A stretch of 64,000 nt of DNA from contig JAFXNC010000028.1 of the NCBI GenBank assembly GCA_017529875.1, positions 31,001-95,000 of the forward strand, in the 5' to 3' direction. Origin of the DNA: Ruminococcus sp. GTDB taxonomy: Bacteria > Bacillota > Clostridia > Oscillospirales > Ruminococcaceae. Position numbers and translations under genes: made by a program. The notes under the pieces are model-generated. The model searched no databases, was not told the DNA's origin, and worked only from the letters and a program-made list of their open reading frames with translations. Each line of letters begins with the position of its first letter. The stretch's first letter is position 1. Of this stretch, positions 8,742-18,025 are shown piece by piece.

Positions 8742-10820
8742 TCACATCACGTAAAACAGCATCTTGCCGTAGGTGGGATAAGGCCAGTATTTTTCGCCCA
8801 CCAGCGACTCGATCTCGTCGGCGGCGGTGCGCAGGTCTGCCATTGCGGGCAGCACCCTGTCGTGGAAGGCATTAGCCAGCGCCTCAACGCCCTGTATGCC
8901 GGAGCACTCGCCCAGCTCCCTCTCCAGAACGCCCAGATTTTCGTAGGTCTGAGCCGCCAGCTTGGAGAGCCTTGTCACCAGGTCGCGCTCGAAGCTGGTC
9001 TCCGCGCCGAAGGTCTCAGCCAGCTGTGCGGTCTGAGAAAGCTCCTTGATGTAGGTCGCCGCTGCGGGCAGAATGTCCTTCTTTGCCATGTCCGCCATGG
9101 TGAGGGCTTCGATCTTGATAGTCTTGCAGTACTCGTCTAAAAGTATCTCAACCCGGCTCTTCAGCTCGGTCTCAGAGTATACGCCGTAGAGGGAGAACAT
9201 TTTAACATTCTTCTCGTGGCAGAAGCAGGGTATGGCCTCGGGGGTGGAGCGCAGATTGAGCAGTCCCCTTTCGGCGGCCTCGGTCTCCCACTCGGGGGAA
9301 TAGCCGTTGCCGTTGAAGACGATGCGGGAGTTGTTCTTGTACTCGCGCTTTATCAGTTCTTCCAGGGACTGGCGGAAGTTGCCCGCCGAGCCCAGCTCGT
9401 CCGCGAACTTGTCCAGAGTTGCCGCCACGATAGTGTTGAGCACCGTGATAGGTCCGCCGCAGGAGAGCCTTGAACCGGGCATCCTGAACTCGAACTTGTT
9501 GCCGGTGAAGGCAAAGGGGGAAGTCCTGTTGCGGTCGGTGGTGTCCTTGGGGAAGTGGGGCAGCACGTCCACGCCGATCTCCATTTCCATACGCTTGCCC
9601 TCGTATCTGTCGCCGTGGGCAAGGGCTTCAAGGATGCCGGTCAGCTCGTCGCCCAGGAAGATCGAGATGATCGCCGGGGGCGCCTCGTTCGCGCCGAGAC
9701 GGTGATCGTTGCCCGCAGTAGCCACGGAGGCTCTGAGTATATCCTGATAGTCGTTCACAGCCTTGATGACCGCCACTAAGAACAGCAGGAACTGCGCGTT
9801 CTCCGCAGGGGTCTTGCCGGGATCAAGCAGGTTCACGCCTGTGTTTGTGGACAGCGACCAGTTGTTGTGCTTGCCGGAGCCGTTGATGCCTGCAAAGGGT
9901 TTCTCATGGAGCAGGCACTTGAAGCCGTGCTTTCTGGCGGTGCGCTTCATGATCTCCATGGTGAGCTGATTATGGTCGGTGGCTACGTTGGCAGTATCAA
10001 AGATCGGTGCCAGCTCATGCTGACATGGAGCCACCTCGTTGTGCTTGGTCTTGGCATAGATGCCCAGTCTCCACAGCTGTTCGTCCACGTCACGCATATA
10101 GGCGGCAACGCGGGTCTTGATGGTGCCGAAGTAGTGATCCTCCAGCTCCTGACCCTTGGGGGCAGTGGCACCGAAAAGGGTGCGCCCGGTGAAGATCATA
10201 TCCTTGCGGTGGGAGTACATTTCTCTGTCCACCAGAAAATACTCCTGCTCGGCGCCGCAGTTGGCGATGACGCGGGTGGCGTTGGAGCCGAACATTTTGA
10301 GTATGCGCATGGATGCGCGGTTTATGGCCTCCATAGACTTGAGCAGCGGGGTCTTCTTGTCGAGAGCCTCGCCGTTGTAGGAACAGAAGGCCGTGGGGAT
10401 GCAGAGGGTCTTCTCCTTGATGAAGGCATAGGAGGTGGCGTCCCAGGCGGTGTAGCCCCTTGCCTCGAAGGTGGCACGCAGTCCGCCGGAGGGGAAGGAG
10501 GATGCGTCCGCCTCGCCCTTGATGAGCTCCTTGCCCGAGAATTCCATTATAACGCTGCCGTCGTCGGTGGGAGAGATGAAGCTGTCGAGCTTCTCGGCAG
10601 TAAGGCCGGTCATGGGCTGGAACCAGTGGGTATAGTGGGTAGCGCCCTTCTCCACCGCCCAGTCCTTCATGGCGTTGGCAACCACGTTGGCAAGGTGGAT
10701 GTCCAGCGGCAGTCCCTCGGCGATAGTCTTTTTAAGTGCCTTGTAGGTATCCTTCGGCAGTTTTTCTCTCATTGCCTTGTCGTTGAAAACATCGCTTCCG
10801 AATATCTCGGGTACGTTCAT
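8742..10820 (-). CDS. glnN: Glutamine synthetase type III
   Basis: 692 residues, much longer than GSI (about 450) and typical of GSIII found in Bacteroides and Ruminococcus. Makes glutamine from glutamate, ammonia and ATP. GSIII N-terminal domain (PEIFGSDVFND), then the catalytic core with GINGSGKHNNWSLS at about residue 305 and LGANEAPPAIISIFLG. Strong AGGAGG before the ATG. Last gene of a long minus-strand array; only 41 bases separate it from the gene before, with no clear promoter in the gap, so read-through transcription is likely. With gdhA it covers both ammonia assimilation routes. Confidence 0.96.
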   Translation of the reverse strand: MNVPEIFGSDVFNDKAMREKLPKDTYKALKKTIAEGLPLDIHLANVVANAMKDWAVEKGATHYTHWFQPMTGLTAEKLDSFISPTDDGSVIMEFSGKELIKGEADASSFPSGGLRATFEARGYTAWDATSYAFIKEKTLCIPTAFCSYNGEALDKKTPLLKSMEAINRASMRILKMFGSNATRVIANCGAEQEYFLVDREMYSHRKDMIFTGRTLFGATAPKGQELEDHYFGTIKTRVAAYMRDVDEQLWRLGIYAKTKHNEVAPCQHELAPIFDTANVATDHNQLTMEIMKRTARKHGFKCLLHEKPFAGINGSGKHNNWSLSTNTGVNLLDPGKTPAENAQFLLFLVAVIKAVNDYQDILRASVATAGNDHRLGANEAPPAIISIFLGDELTGILEALAHGDRYEGKRMEMEIGVDVLPHFPKDTTDRNRTSPFAFTGNKFEFRMPGSRLSCGGPITVLNTIVAATLDKFADELGSAGNFRQSLEELIKREYKNNSRIVFNGNGYSPEWETEAAERGLLNLRSTPEAIPCFCHEKNVKMFSLYGVYSETELKSRVEILLDEYCKTIKIEALTMADMAKKDILPAAATYIKELSQTAQLAETFGAETSFERDLVTRLSKLAAQTYENLGVLERELGECSGIQGVEALANAFHDRVLPAMADLRTAADEIESLVGEKYWPYPTYGKMLFYVM

Positions 10821-10861
10821 ATAAGCTCCTCCTGAATATATTATTGATCGTTACAAAAAGG

Positions 10862-11737
10862 TCATCTCTGCCCTGCGGCGAACTCGCCCGCATTGACGTC
10901 AAGCACACACCGCACAGGCTGGATGAGCGAATCCTCATACTGGCATCTCCACTGTACGTCCATACTGATCTTCCCGTCGTCGCCGAGGCCGTCAATGACC
11001 TCGCCGCTCTCTATGGGAGCGTTGTTGTCGTAGTTATATCCGCAGATCGAATAAACATAATTGACCACCGCATTGGGATCGAGGCCGTGAAAATGCAGCT
11101 GCACTTCCGGCAGATCTACGGCGAACATACCGAGGGTATCCACTACCATATCGCTGTCGGTGCCTTCGATCCTGAAAAACCTTGCATTGACGCACCGGCT
11201 TATGAAGCGCCTGTCCTTCGGGATACTGCCGTTAAGTATGCTGTCGGGGGTCATCAGCTTGCCTGAGGCCACAGTCCTGACGGCGATACAGCCTGGGAAC
11301 AGCGGCAGGACACATTCGAGCCAATCCATTACAAGGTCGCATCTTTCCTTATAGTCCAGTCCTGCGCTCATCATATCAGACACGAAACACTTATACCTGC
11401 ATCTGTCAAGGAGTTCTTCGCCGTCCCTGACGTCCCAGAACTGGCTGCGCTCGAGAACGTCTATGTCCTTGCTGTCAAAGGTCAGATCCTGACCCAGCAC
11501 CGCAAAAGCAGGACAGACCTTGCCGTCGGCGTAATGACCGATATGCTTTTTTACTGCCAGCGAGAGCAGCTTGCCGTCGCCGCTGACCACATCAGTCTCG
11601 CCGAACGTTTCCTCAGCTGCTTTTTGGAGGGTGTCGATATCTATGATATCGGGCTTTTCCTCAAAGAGCAGCTCTATCATCAGCATACTGTGGCTGCCGA
11701 CCCCCTGAGAGAGATCCTGCTGTAATACTTCGCTCAT
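10862..11737 (-). CDS. DUF4261-like hypothetical protein
   Basis: 291 residues, soluble, acidic, no signal peptide or membrane helix. The pattern near the N-terminus (MLMIELLFEEKP) and the WLECVLPLFPGCIAVRTVAS block in the middle resemble proteins annotated DUF4261, whose role is unknown. AAGGAGG before the ATG. Lies 34 bases downstream of a small hypothetical gene and 41 bases upstream of glnN, all on the minus strand. Family assignment is from memory of the pattern and needs a profile search. Confidence 0.65.
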   Translation of the reverse strand: MSEVLQQDLSQGVGSHSMLMIELLFEEKPDIIDIDTLQKAAEETFGETDVVSGDGKLLSLAVKKHIGHYADGKVCPAFAVLGQDLTFDSKDIDVLERSQFWDVRDGEELLDRCRYKCFVSDMMSAGLDYKERCDLVMDWLECVLPLFPGCIAVRTVASGKLMTPDSILNGSIPKDRRFISRCVNARFFRIEGTDSDMVVDTLGMFAVDLPEVQLHFHGLDPNAVVNYVYSICGYNYDNNAPIESGEVIDGLGDDGKISMDVQWRCQYEDSLIQPVRCVLDVNAGEFAAGQR

Positions 11738-11771
11738 AGCTGTCCTCCTTGCTGTCAGCGGGGGGCTGTTA

Positions 11772-12140
11772 TCATACTCTTACTGCCCTGTGATAGCCGA
11801 ACAGCTCTATCGCATCGCCCGCAGGCACTATCTCCTGCCAGTCCTGCCCGCCGTTTTCCTCGGCAGCGATGAAGATCTTTCCGCCCTCCTCTTTCCACTC
11901 GGTCTTTTTGCTGATGCCGTATTCATCGTTGTAGGTCTCCATTGAAGGATCCAGTTCTTTGGGCATCAGCATATTGACGGTGCCGTCCGCCTCGAAGGCA
12001 TATGCCGCCCGGGACATGGCCTTCTGCATGGGATTAACTTCCGGGTCTGACATGATGTCCTCAACAGTCCTCCAGCTCTGCTTGAAACTCTTGTCGAACA
12101 CGTTTGCTTCGCTGACCTTCCAAAATCCGGTGATGTCCAT
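11772..12140 (-). CDS. Small lipocalin-like hypothetical protein
   Basis: 122 residues, cytoplasmic. It opens with MDITGFWKVSE and contains a run of short alternating strands (GTVNMLMP, EWKEEGGKIFIAAEE), a pattern seen in small lipocalin-like or copper-resistance NlpE-like barrels. No catalytic motif is visible. AAAGGAG precedes the start. In the same array as the V-ATPase and glnN genes. Function unknown. Confidence 0.6.
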   Translation of the reverse strand: MDITGFWKVSEANVFDKSFKQSWRTVEDIMSDPEVNPMQKAMSRAAYAFEADGTVNMLMPKELDPSMETYNDEYGISKKTEWKEEGGKIFIAAEENGGQDWQEIVPAGDAIELFGYHRAVRV

Positions 12141-12176
12141 GGTGATCGCTCCTTTGTGCGTATTAACTGTATTGTT

Positions 12177-12197
12177 TCGGCGGATAATATCCGCCGA
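12177..12197 (-). promoter_or_regulatory. Intercistronic hairpin
   Basis: Perfect inverted repeat TCGGCGGATA / TATCCGCCGA around a single base, between the DUF308 gene and the next ORF. No T tract on either strand, so not an intrinsic terminator; could be a processing or stability element within the operon. Confidence 0.4.
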
Positions 12198-12203
12198 GAC
12201 CCG

Positions 12204-12794
12204 TTACTTCACGTCGATAAACTTCCTGTCGCCGCTGCCGTCGTCCTTGGAGGTGGTGATGCCCAGCACCTTCTCAGCCTTCCTTGTACCGGTCACAGAG
12301 CCGAAGAAATTGGACAGGCCCGAAATGACCAGCATAACTCCGAGAGCTATGAAGGGCAGCTTTGAAGCAAAGAGCATAACGATGCCGAGGATTATGGTAA
12401 CTACCGCAAAGACCAGAGCAGGCTGCCAGCCTACGCCGTTGTTGTGCTTGCGGACCAGCATGGAATTATACAGCGCGATAATGCCGCTGGTGAGCAGATA
12501 GATGCCCAGGATGATGGCGATGACCCTGTAAAGCACGTCGGGCTTGATTATCAGGAACACTCCGAGAACTCCGAAAACGATGCCCCTGACCAGCCATGCG
12601 GGAGAGGACTCGTTCTCTTTGGCAGTGACGAACCTGCCGATCTCGATGACGCCGCAAAGAATGATGACGCCGCCCAGGATATAGCTGATCGCCCTCGGGA
12701 TCATATCCGGCCAGATGATGAAGAACAGTCCGAGCAATATGCAGAATGCCGAAAGCAGATAGTAGTTTCCGAGAAGTTTTTTAAGCTTTTCCAT
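12204..12794 (-). CDS. DUF308/HdeD-like membrane protein coupled to the V-ATPase operon
   Basis: 196 residues with six predicted membrane helices arranged as three repeated hairpins (IIWPDMIPRAISYILGG, IIKPDVLYRVIAIILGIYLL, MLFASKLPFIALGVMLVISG), the DUF308/HdeD pattern. HdeD in E. coli is linked to acid resistance at high cell density. Its ATG directly follows the TGA of the V-ATPase D subunit gene and its AGGAGG lies within that gene, so translation is coupled. This ties it to the proton/sodium pump; a role in acid or ion stress is inferred. Confidence 0.85.
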   Translation of the reverse strand: MEKLKKLLGNYYLLSAFCILLGLFFIIWPDMIPRAISYILGGVIILCGVIEIGRFVTAKENESSPAWLVRGIVFGVLGVFLIIKPDVLYRVIAIILGIYLLTSGIIALYNSMLVRKHNNGVGWQPALVFAVVTIILGIVMLFASKLPFIALGVMLVISGLSNFFGSVTGTRKAEKVLGITTSKDDGSGDRKFIDVK

Positions 12795-13442
12795 TCAGTC
12801 CTCCTGTTTCCGCGGGGCTGCTTTTTTCAGCTTCACCGCCTTGATAACTTTCAAACGCGAGAATTCCTCCCGCTCCTTCTCCTCTAAGGAGTCGGATATG
12901 TACTTGACAGTCGCTCTGTCACGGGGGATTATGATGTTTTGCAGGGCGTTTGCCCGCCGCTGGGTCTTGCGTATGGCTACCGAAAGCCGGTAAATGCTGT
13001 TCTCCACCTCAGCCAGGGTCACAGTCGTCTGCTTCACCTTGCCGAAGGCCAGGTACGCCCGGTCAAGCTGTGAGGTGGTGTTGAGAAAGCCGTAGTTTAT
13101 GTCCTTCTCCCGCTCCTCGAGGGTCACCCGCGGCAGCTCCACGCCCATAACGCTGCGGCTGGTGATCGACAGCCCGTCCTCGATGGGCACGCACTCCGCG
13201 TAGGGGGTTATTACTCCCAGGGAGATATTCGCCAGCTGCAAGGCCGAGTATGCCTCCTTGTAGGTGTCCTCGATAGTCGCCCTCAGCTTTGCCGCCTTGT
13301 CTACCAGCGCCATGAGCTCCCGTATCAGGATGTTCCTCTTGCGGTCGAGCAGGTCGTAGCCCAGCACCGCAAGCGCCAGCGACCGCTTCATTGCTATCAG
13401 ATTGCCTTTGGTCGGAAAGACCTGCTGTGCCGTAACGGCCAC
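12795..13442 (-). CDS. ntpD: V-type ATPase subunit D
   Basis: 215 residues, almost entirely helical. The N-terminal MAVTAQQVFPTKGNLIAMKR and following long helix are typical of subunit D, the central rotor shaft inside the A3B3 head. Starts with GTG, with AGGAGG close upstream. Last canonical subunit in the operon. Confidence 0.95.
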   Translation of the reverse strand: MAVTAQQVFPTKGNLIAMKRSLALAVLGYDLLDRKRNILIRELMALVDKAAKLRATIEDTYKEAYSALQLANISLGVITPYAECVPIEDGLSITSRSVMGVELPRVTLEEREKDINYGFLNTTSQLDRAYLAFGKVKQTTVTLAEVENSIYRLSVAIRKTQRRANALQNIIIPRDRATVKYISDSLEEKEREEFSRLKVIKAVKLKKAAPRKQED

Positions 13443-13463
13443 CTCCCTCCTGCTTTACAGGGC

Positions 13464-14864
13464 TTACAGCCCGAATTCCGCTGCGGCCTTTTCGGGGTCG
13501 TAGAATTTCGCTAAATGCTCGTCGTCAGTTCTGTCCAGTTCGCTCTTGGGCAGCGTGGAGAGCAGCAGCCAGCCCAGGTCAAGGGTCTTGGCTATGGTGC
13601 GGTTCACGTCGAAGCCCTGGTCGATGAAGTGCTTTTCAAAGAGCCGCCCGAAGCGCAGATAGCTCTTGTCCACCGCCGAAAGCTCCTCCTCGCCGATAAC
13701 AGAGGCCAGCGAACGTGCGTCGGCAACTCTCGCATAGGCCGCAAAGAGCTGGTTTGCGCACATCTGATGATCCTCTCGCGTGTAGCCCTCGCCGATGCCG
13801 TCCTTCATAAGTCTCGAAAGGCTGGGCAGCACCGCCACCGCCGGATATACGCCGGTCTGGTCAAGGCTGCGGTCGAGGACTATCTGTCCCTCGGTGATGT
13901 AGCCCGTCAGGTCGGGGACAGGGTGGGTGATGTCGTCGTTGGGCATGGTGAGTATGGGTATCTGTGTCACAGAGCCGTTTCTGCCCTTGACTATGCCCGC
14001 CCTCTCATACAGGGAGGCCAGGTCAGAGTACAGATAACCCGGATAGCCCTTTCTCGCGGGGATCTCGCCCTTTGAGGACGAGAACTCACGCAGAGCCTCG
14101 GCATAGGCCGTCATGTCTGTCAGGATCACAAGTATGTGCATATCATGCTCAAAGGCAAGATACTCCGCGCAGGTCAGAGCGCAGCGCGGGGTGAGTATAC
14201 GCTCGATTATGGGGTCGTTGGACATATTCAGGAACATCACGACCCTCTGCAAAGAGCCGGTCTCCTCGAAGGAGCGCCTGAAATAGTCCGCCACGTCGTT
14301 CTTGACGCCCATAGCGCCGAAGACTATGGCGAAGTCCTGACCGTTTTCCTCCGCAAGCCGCGCCTGACGAACGATCTGCACCGCCAGCTTGTTGTGGGAA
14401 AGTCCCGAGCCGGAGAAGATCGGCAGCTTCTGCCCTCTGATAAGGGTCATCAGGGCGTCTATGGAGGATATGCCTGTGTTGATGTAGTTTCTGGGGTACT
14501 CGCGGGAGACCGGGTTTATGGGCTTGCCGTTGATGTCGGCGAACTTCTCGGGGTAGATCTCCCCCAAGCCGTCGATAGGCCGCCCTGCGCCGGAGAAGAT
14601 GCGCCCCAGCATTTCCTTTGAGAGGGGCAGCTCCATGGGCTTGCCCTCGAATTTCGTGGTGGTGTTGCCGAGAGACAGTCCTTTCGTGCCCTCAAACACC
14701 TGGAGCACCGCTCTGTCCTCCGACACCTCAACAACTCTTGCAAGCCTCCTGGTGCCGTCGGTAAGGCGCAGCTCCGCCATTTCGTCATAGCCTATGCCGC
14801 TGACGCCCTGGAGCGCCACCAGCGGGCCGTTGATCTCGTCGAGACCGATGTATTTAAGCTCCAA
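13464..14864 (-). CDS. ntpB: V-type ATPase subunit B
   Basis: 466 residues. Non-catalytic nucleotide-binding subunit of the head. Contains [18 protein letters not shown] in place of a working P-loop, which is normal for B, and [18 protein letters not shown]. Starts at TTG, overlapping the end of subunit A by 11 bases, with GGGAGGTG upstream, so translation is coupled. Confidence 0.96.
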   Translation of the reverse strand: MELKYIGLDEINGPLVALQGVSGIGYDEMAELRLTDGTRRLARVVEVSEDRAVLQVFEGTKGLSLGNTTTKFEGKPMELPLSKEMLGRIFSGAGRPIDGLGEIYPEKFADINGKPINPVSREYPRNYINTGISSIDALMTLIRGQKLPIFSGSGLSHNKLAVQIVRQARLAEENGQDFAIVFGAMGVKNDVADYFRRSFEETGSLQRVVMFLNMSNDPIIERILTPRCALTCAEYLAFEHDMHILVILTDMTAYAEALREFSSSKGEIPARKGYPGYLYSDLASLYERAGIVKGRNGSVTQIPILTMPNDDITHPVPDLTGYITEGQIVLDRSLDQTGVYPAVAVLPSLSRLMKDGIGEGYTREDHQMCANQLFAAYARVADARSLASVIGEEELSAVDKSYLRFGRLFEKHFIDQGFDVNRTIAKTLDLGWLLLSTLPKSELDRTDDEHLAKFYDPEKAAAEFGL

Positions 14865-16620
14865 CCGTCACACCTCCCGAAAGCGCAGCAAAGTCCTTTT
14901 CCATTCTCTCCGTGTATTCGCCGAACATTTCGGGTCTGTCGTTCGGGATATCGTATTTCACCTTGATGATGTTCTCCGCCCAGCCGGTGCCCAGCACTCC
15001 GGACACGGTGATGCCCTGTGCCAGCGCCGCCTTGCCCAGCTCGAAGAATTTGAGTATCAGCGTCATCATGCGGTACTGCTTGTCAAGAGGCACATAGGTG
15101 TCGTCCTTGTGGTAGGCGTTCTGCTGTAAGAACCCTACCCGGACTATCCTTGCGGTCTCGATGAGCAGCTTCTGATCGTCGGGGAGCACGTCGGAGCCCA
15201 TGAGCTTCACGATCTCCATGAGCTTGTTTTCCTCAACGAGGATATTGGAGATCTGCTGTCTGACCTCCATGTAGTCGGAGGCCACGTTCTTGTTATAGTA
15301 ATCCGCCAGCTCGTCGATGTACTCCGAGTAGCTGGTGGTCCAGTTTATCGCGGGGTAATGCCTTGCGTAGGCCAGGTTCTTGTCAAGGGCTAAAAAGCAC
15401 CTGACGAACCGCTTGGTGTTCTGAGTTACCGGCTCCGAGAAGTCGCTGCCCTGGGGGGACACGGCGCCGATTATGGTAACGGAGCCCTCGCTGCCGGAGA
15501 GGGTCTTCACATAGCCTGCACGCTCGTAGAACTCCGAGATACGCGAGGGCAGATATGCGGGGAAGCCTTCCTCAGCGGGCATTTCTTCAAGTCTGCCCGA
15601 GAGCTCACGCAGCGCCTCCGCCCAGCGCGAGGTGGAGTCAGCCATGATAGCGATATGGTAGCCCATGTCCCTGTAATACTCCGCAAGGGTGATGCCGGTG
15701 TAGATCGAGGCCTCACGGGCGGAAACAGGCATATTGGAGGTGTTGGCGATGAGCACCGTCCTCTCGGTCAGGGGCTTGCCGGTGCGGGGGTCAACCAGTT
15801 CCGAGAATTCCTCCAGTACCTGGGTCATCTCGTTGCCGCGCTCGCCGCAGCCGATGTATACGATTATGTCAGCGTCGCACCACTTGGCGAACTGGTGCTG
15901 CGTCATGGTCTTGCCGGTGCCGAAGCCTCCGGGTATGGCGGCAGTACCGCCCTTGGCCACCGGCGCGATAGTGTCGATGACCCGCTGCCCGGTAACGAGG
16001 GGCTTGTCCGTAGGGAGCCTCTCGGCGACAGGCCGGGGCGTCCTGATAGGCCAGCGCTGACAGAGGGTCAGCTCCTCCTCGCCGGCGTCTGTTTTAAGCT
16101 TGACTACGGTATCGTTGACGGTGTACTCTCCGTCGGGAGCCGTCCATACCACCTCGCCGCCGTGGGAAAGGGGCGAAAGCATACACCTGTGCTCCACCGA
16201 GGCCGTCTCGGGGCAGGCGGCATATATCTGCCCTGCAGCGAGCCTGTCTCCGGGCTTGACTTTAAGAGTGACAGAGTACTTCTTCCCGGTATCCAGCGAG
16301 TTTACCGCCGCGCCGTCGCCGATGAAGGCTCCTGTCAGCTCCGCCAGGTCTCTCAGCGGACGCTCGATGCCGTCGAAGATATTTGTGATTATGCCGGGTC
16401 CCAGCGTCGCAGACATGGCGGCGCCCGTACCCACTACCGGCTCTCCGGGCATGAGCCCGGTGGTGCCCTCATAGACCTGTATGGTGGTGAACTCCGAGCT
16501 CACGCTGATGACCTCGGCGATGAGCTTTTTCTTCCCCACATAGACCATTTCGTTCATGGAGAAGCTCTTGCTGTTTTTCACCTTGACCACAGGGCCGTTT
16601 ATCGAATAGATCTTATCCAT
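14854..16620 (-). CDS. ntpA: V-type ATPase catalytic subunit A
   Basis: 588 residues. P-loop [13 protein letters not shown] at about residue 228, then the catalytic region [13 protein letters not shown] (the GER glutamate activates water) and [14 protein letters not shown]. The approximately 90-residue non-homologous insert that separates A from F-type beta subunits is present. In anaerobic Firmicutes this enzyme can make ATP or pump H+ or Na+ out; direction and ion cannot be settled here. Confidence 0.97.
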   Translation of the reverse strand: MDKIYSINGPVVKVKNSKSFSMNEMVYVGKKKLIAEVISVSSEFTTIQVYEGTTGLMPGEPVVGTGAAMSATLGPGIITNIFDGIERPLRDLAELTGAFIGDGAAVNSLDTGKKYSVTLKVKPGDRLAAGQIYAACPETASVEHRCMLSPLSHGGEVVWTAPDGEYTVNDTVVKLKTDAGEEELTLCQRWPIRTPRPVAERLPTDKPLVTGQRVIDTIAPVAKGGTAAIPGGFGTGKTMTQHQFAKWCDADIIVYIGCGERGNEMTQVLEEFSELVDPRTGKPLTERTVLIANTSNMPVSAREASIYTGITLAEYYRDMGYHIAIMADSTSRWAEALRELSGRLEEMPAEEGFPAYLPSRISEFYERAGYVKTLSGSEGSVTIIGAVSPQGSDFSEPVTQNTKRFVRCFLALDKNLAYARHYPAINWTTSYSEYIDELADYYNKNVASDYMEVRQQISNILVEENKLMEIVKLMGSDVLPDDQKLLIETARIVRVGFLQQNAYHKDDTYVPLDKQYRMMTLILKFFELGKAALAQGITVSGVLGTGWAENIIKVKYDIPNDRPEMFGEYTERMEKDFAALSGGVTVGA

Positions 16621-16626
16621 AAATCC

Positions 16627-17214
16627 TTACTCCCGACCGAATTCCTTGTTCCTGCAAAAGTCCGCACGCTCAGTCTCCAGCATGGAGTCGAAGGTGCAGT
16701 CGCAGACTGTGCTGCTCCCCTCGAAGCCCACTACGGCGCCTCCCAGCCTGATGCTGCTGTCCTCGGTGACGGGGCAGCCAAGCTTCGGGGCGTGCTTCAT
16801 GTCCTCCGGGGCAAGGCTCACTACCGCCTTCCCCTCCGGGTACAGCTTTTGGCAGGACTCAACGGCAGCGGTCAGCCACTTGACGTAGCCGTCGCTTTGG
16901 CGAAGCTGCGCGAGCTTCGCTTTTACCCGCTCGAAGACCCCGTCCGCCAGCTCACCGCGCCTGATAAGCACGCTGCGCTGTGCGTCGAGCCTTGCGGCGG
17001 AGATACTGCGGGTGAGCTCCGTTTCCGCCTCTGCGCGGATGCGGTCTCTCTCGGCCTCGCCGTTTCTTGCGGCGTCAGCCCGGGCAGCAGCCATTATCCT
17101 GTCGCACTCGGCCTGGGCCTCGGCGATCATCATATCCGCCTGCGCCGTGATATCGGCGCTGACGGCCCCTTTAAATCTTTGCAGCTTCAAAGCCTCATCG
17201 GTCAACGAACTCAC
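16627..17214 (-). CDS. ntpE: V-type ATPase subunit E (peripheral stalk)
   Basis: 195 residues: long N-terminal coiled coil rich in Ala, Glu and Arg (about residues 10-100), then a globular C-terminal domain (FEGSSTVCDCTFDSMLE). Subunit E with the G/H-type subunit forms the stator stalk. The start is uncertain: GTG at 17214, or TTG three codons later, which has GAGGTGAG closer to normal spacing. Confidence 0.9.
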   Translation of the reverse strand: MSSLTDEALKLQRFKGAVSADITAQADMMIAEAQAECDRIMAAARADAARNGEAERDRIRAEAETELTRSISAARLDAQRSVLIRRGELADGVFERVKAKLAQLRQSDGYVKWLTAAVESCQKLYPEGKAVVSLAPEDMKHAPKLGCPVTEDSSIRLGGAVVGFEGSSTVCDCTFDSMLETERADFCRNKEFGRE

Positions 17215-17254
17215 CTCAGTCCGGCTCCCCTGTCATATACGGGAGCCTGTTGGA

Positions 17255-17563
17255 TCAGATTTTTATGCCTACCGCGCTTTGCAGATACTCCGAGATCGTC
17301 TCGGATATGCCCGAGGACGCATGGCGGTCGGGTATCTCCACGATCAGGGGCTGTGCGCGGGTCAGCTTGTACTCATATACCTTTTCACGGCAGAGCTTCA
17401 CGGCATGGTCGGTCATCAGCACAACGCCCACGTCCTCCATGGCCATAGCCCTGTCAAGGGCGGCAGCGACTTCCTCCGGGGTATGCACTACTATCCCCTC
17501 GATGCCGCTGAGCCGCATACCCATGAGGGTATCGATATTGTCGCTTATCAGAAAGAATCTCAT
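17255..17563 (-). CDS. V-type ATPase subunit F (NtpG in Enterococcus naming)
   Basis: 102 residues, Rossmann-like: FFLISDNIDTLMGMRLSGIE and VGVVLMTDHA are typical of subunit F, which binds subunit D on the central rotor. Its ATG is at the end of ntpK with no separate ribosome binding site, implying coupled translation. Confidence 0.93.
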   Translation of the reverse strand: MRFFLISDNIDTLMGMRLSGIEGIVVHTPEEVAAALDRAMAMEDVGVVLMTDHAVKLCREKVYEYKLTRAQPLIVEIPDRHASSGISETISEYLQSAVGIKI

Positions 17564-17564
17564 C

Positions 17565-18005
17565 TTATGCGCCCAGATTGTTTACGATCAGGATCGAGAT
17601 CAGCAGACCGTAAAGAGCGATACCTTCACCCAGTACGACGAAGATCAGCGCCTTAACGAAGTTCTTGGGATCCTCGGAGGTAGCTCCGATAGCAGCAGGA
17701 GCGCCGGCAGCAACGGCTATTCCGGAGCCTACGCAGGAGAGACCTACCGAAAGGGCAGCCGCCAGATAAGCAAGGCCTGCGCCGGTGGAAACGGTGCTTG
17801 CAGCGCTTCCCTGCTCGGCTGCGTAAGCCACTACCCTGCCCACGGATACGATGAAGCCGGTGAGCATAGCGCCTGCGAAGGTGCAGAGATTACCGATGAA
17901 TGCGGGCTTGGCGGATTTGCCGGCCTTGACCCTTTTTGCACAGATAAGGAAAGGAGCGCAAAGCAGCGCAACAGCGATGAGCGGAAGAACAAACAGTATT
18001 ACCAT
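17565..18005 (-). CDS. ntpK: V-type ATPase subunit K (rotor ring proteolipid)
   Basis: 146 residues, four membrane helices. The ion-carrying carboxylate is the Glu in VVLGEGIALYGLL in the last helix. Residues around it differ from the PETQ-type context common in archaeal/clostridial rings, so the coupling ion cannot be assigned by simple motif. GGAGGTAA upstream of the ATG. Confidence 0.94.
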   Translation of the reverse strand: MVILFVLPLIAVALLCAPFLICAKRVKAGKSAKPAFIGNLCTFAGAMLTGFIVSVGRVVAYAAEQGSAASTVSTGAGLAYLAAALSVGLSCVGSGIAVAAGAPAAIGATSEDPKNFVKALIFVVLGEGIALYGLLISILIVNNLGA

Positions 18006-18025
18006 GACAGATTACCTCCAAAATT

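Noticed and set aside
15655..17448. 597-residue plus-strand ORF opposite V-ATPase A and E genes
   Set aside because: Antisense to two conserved subunits; no start context.
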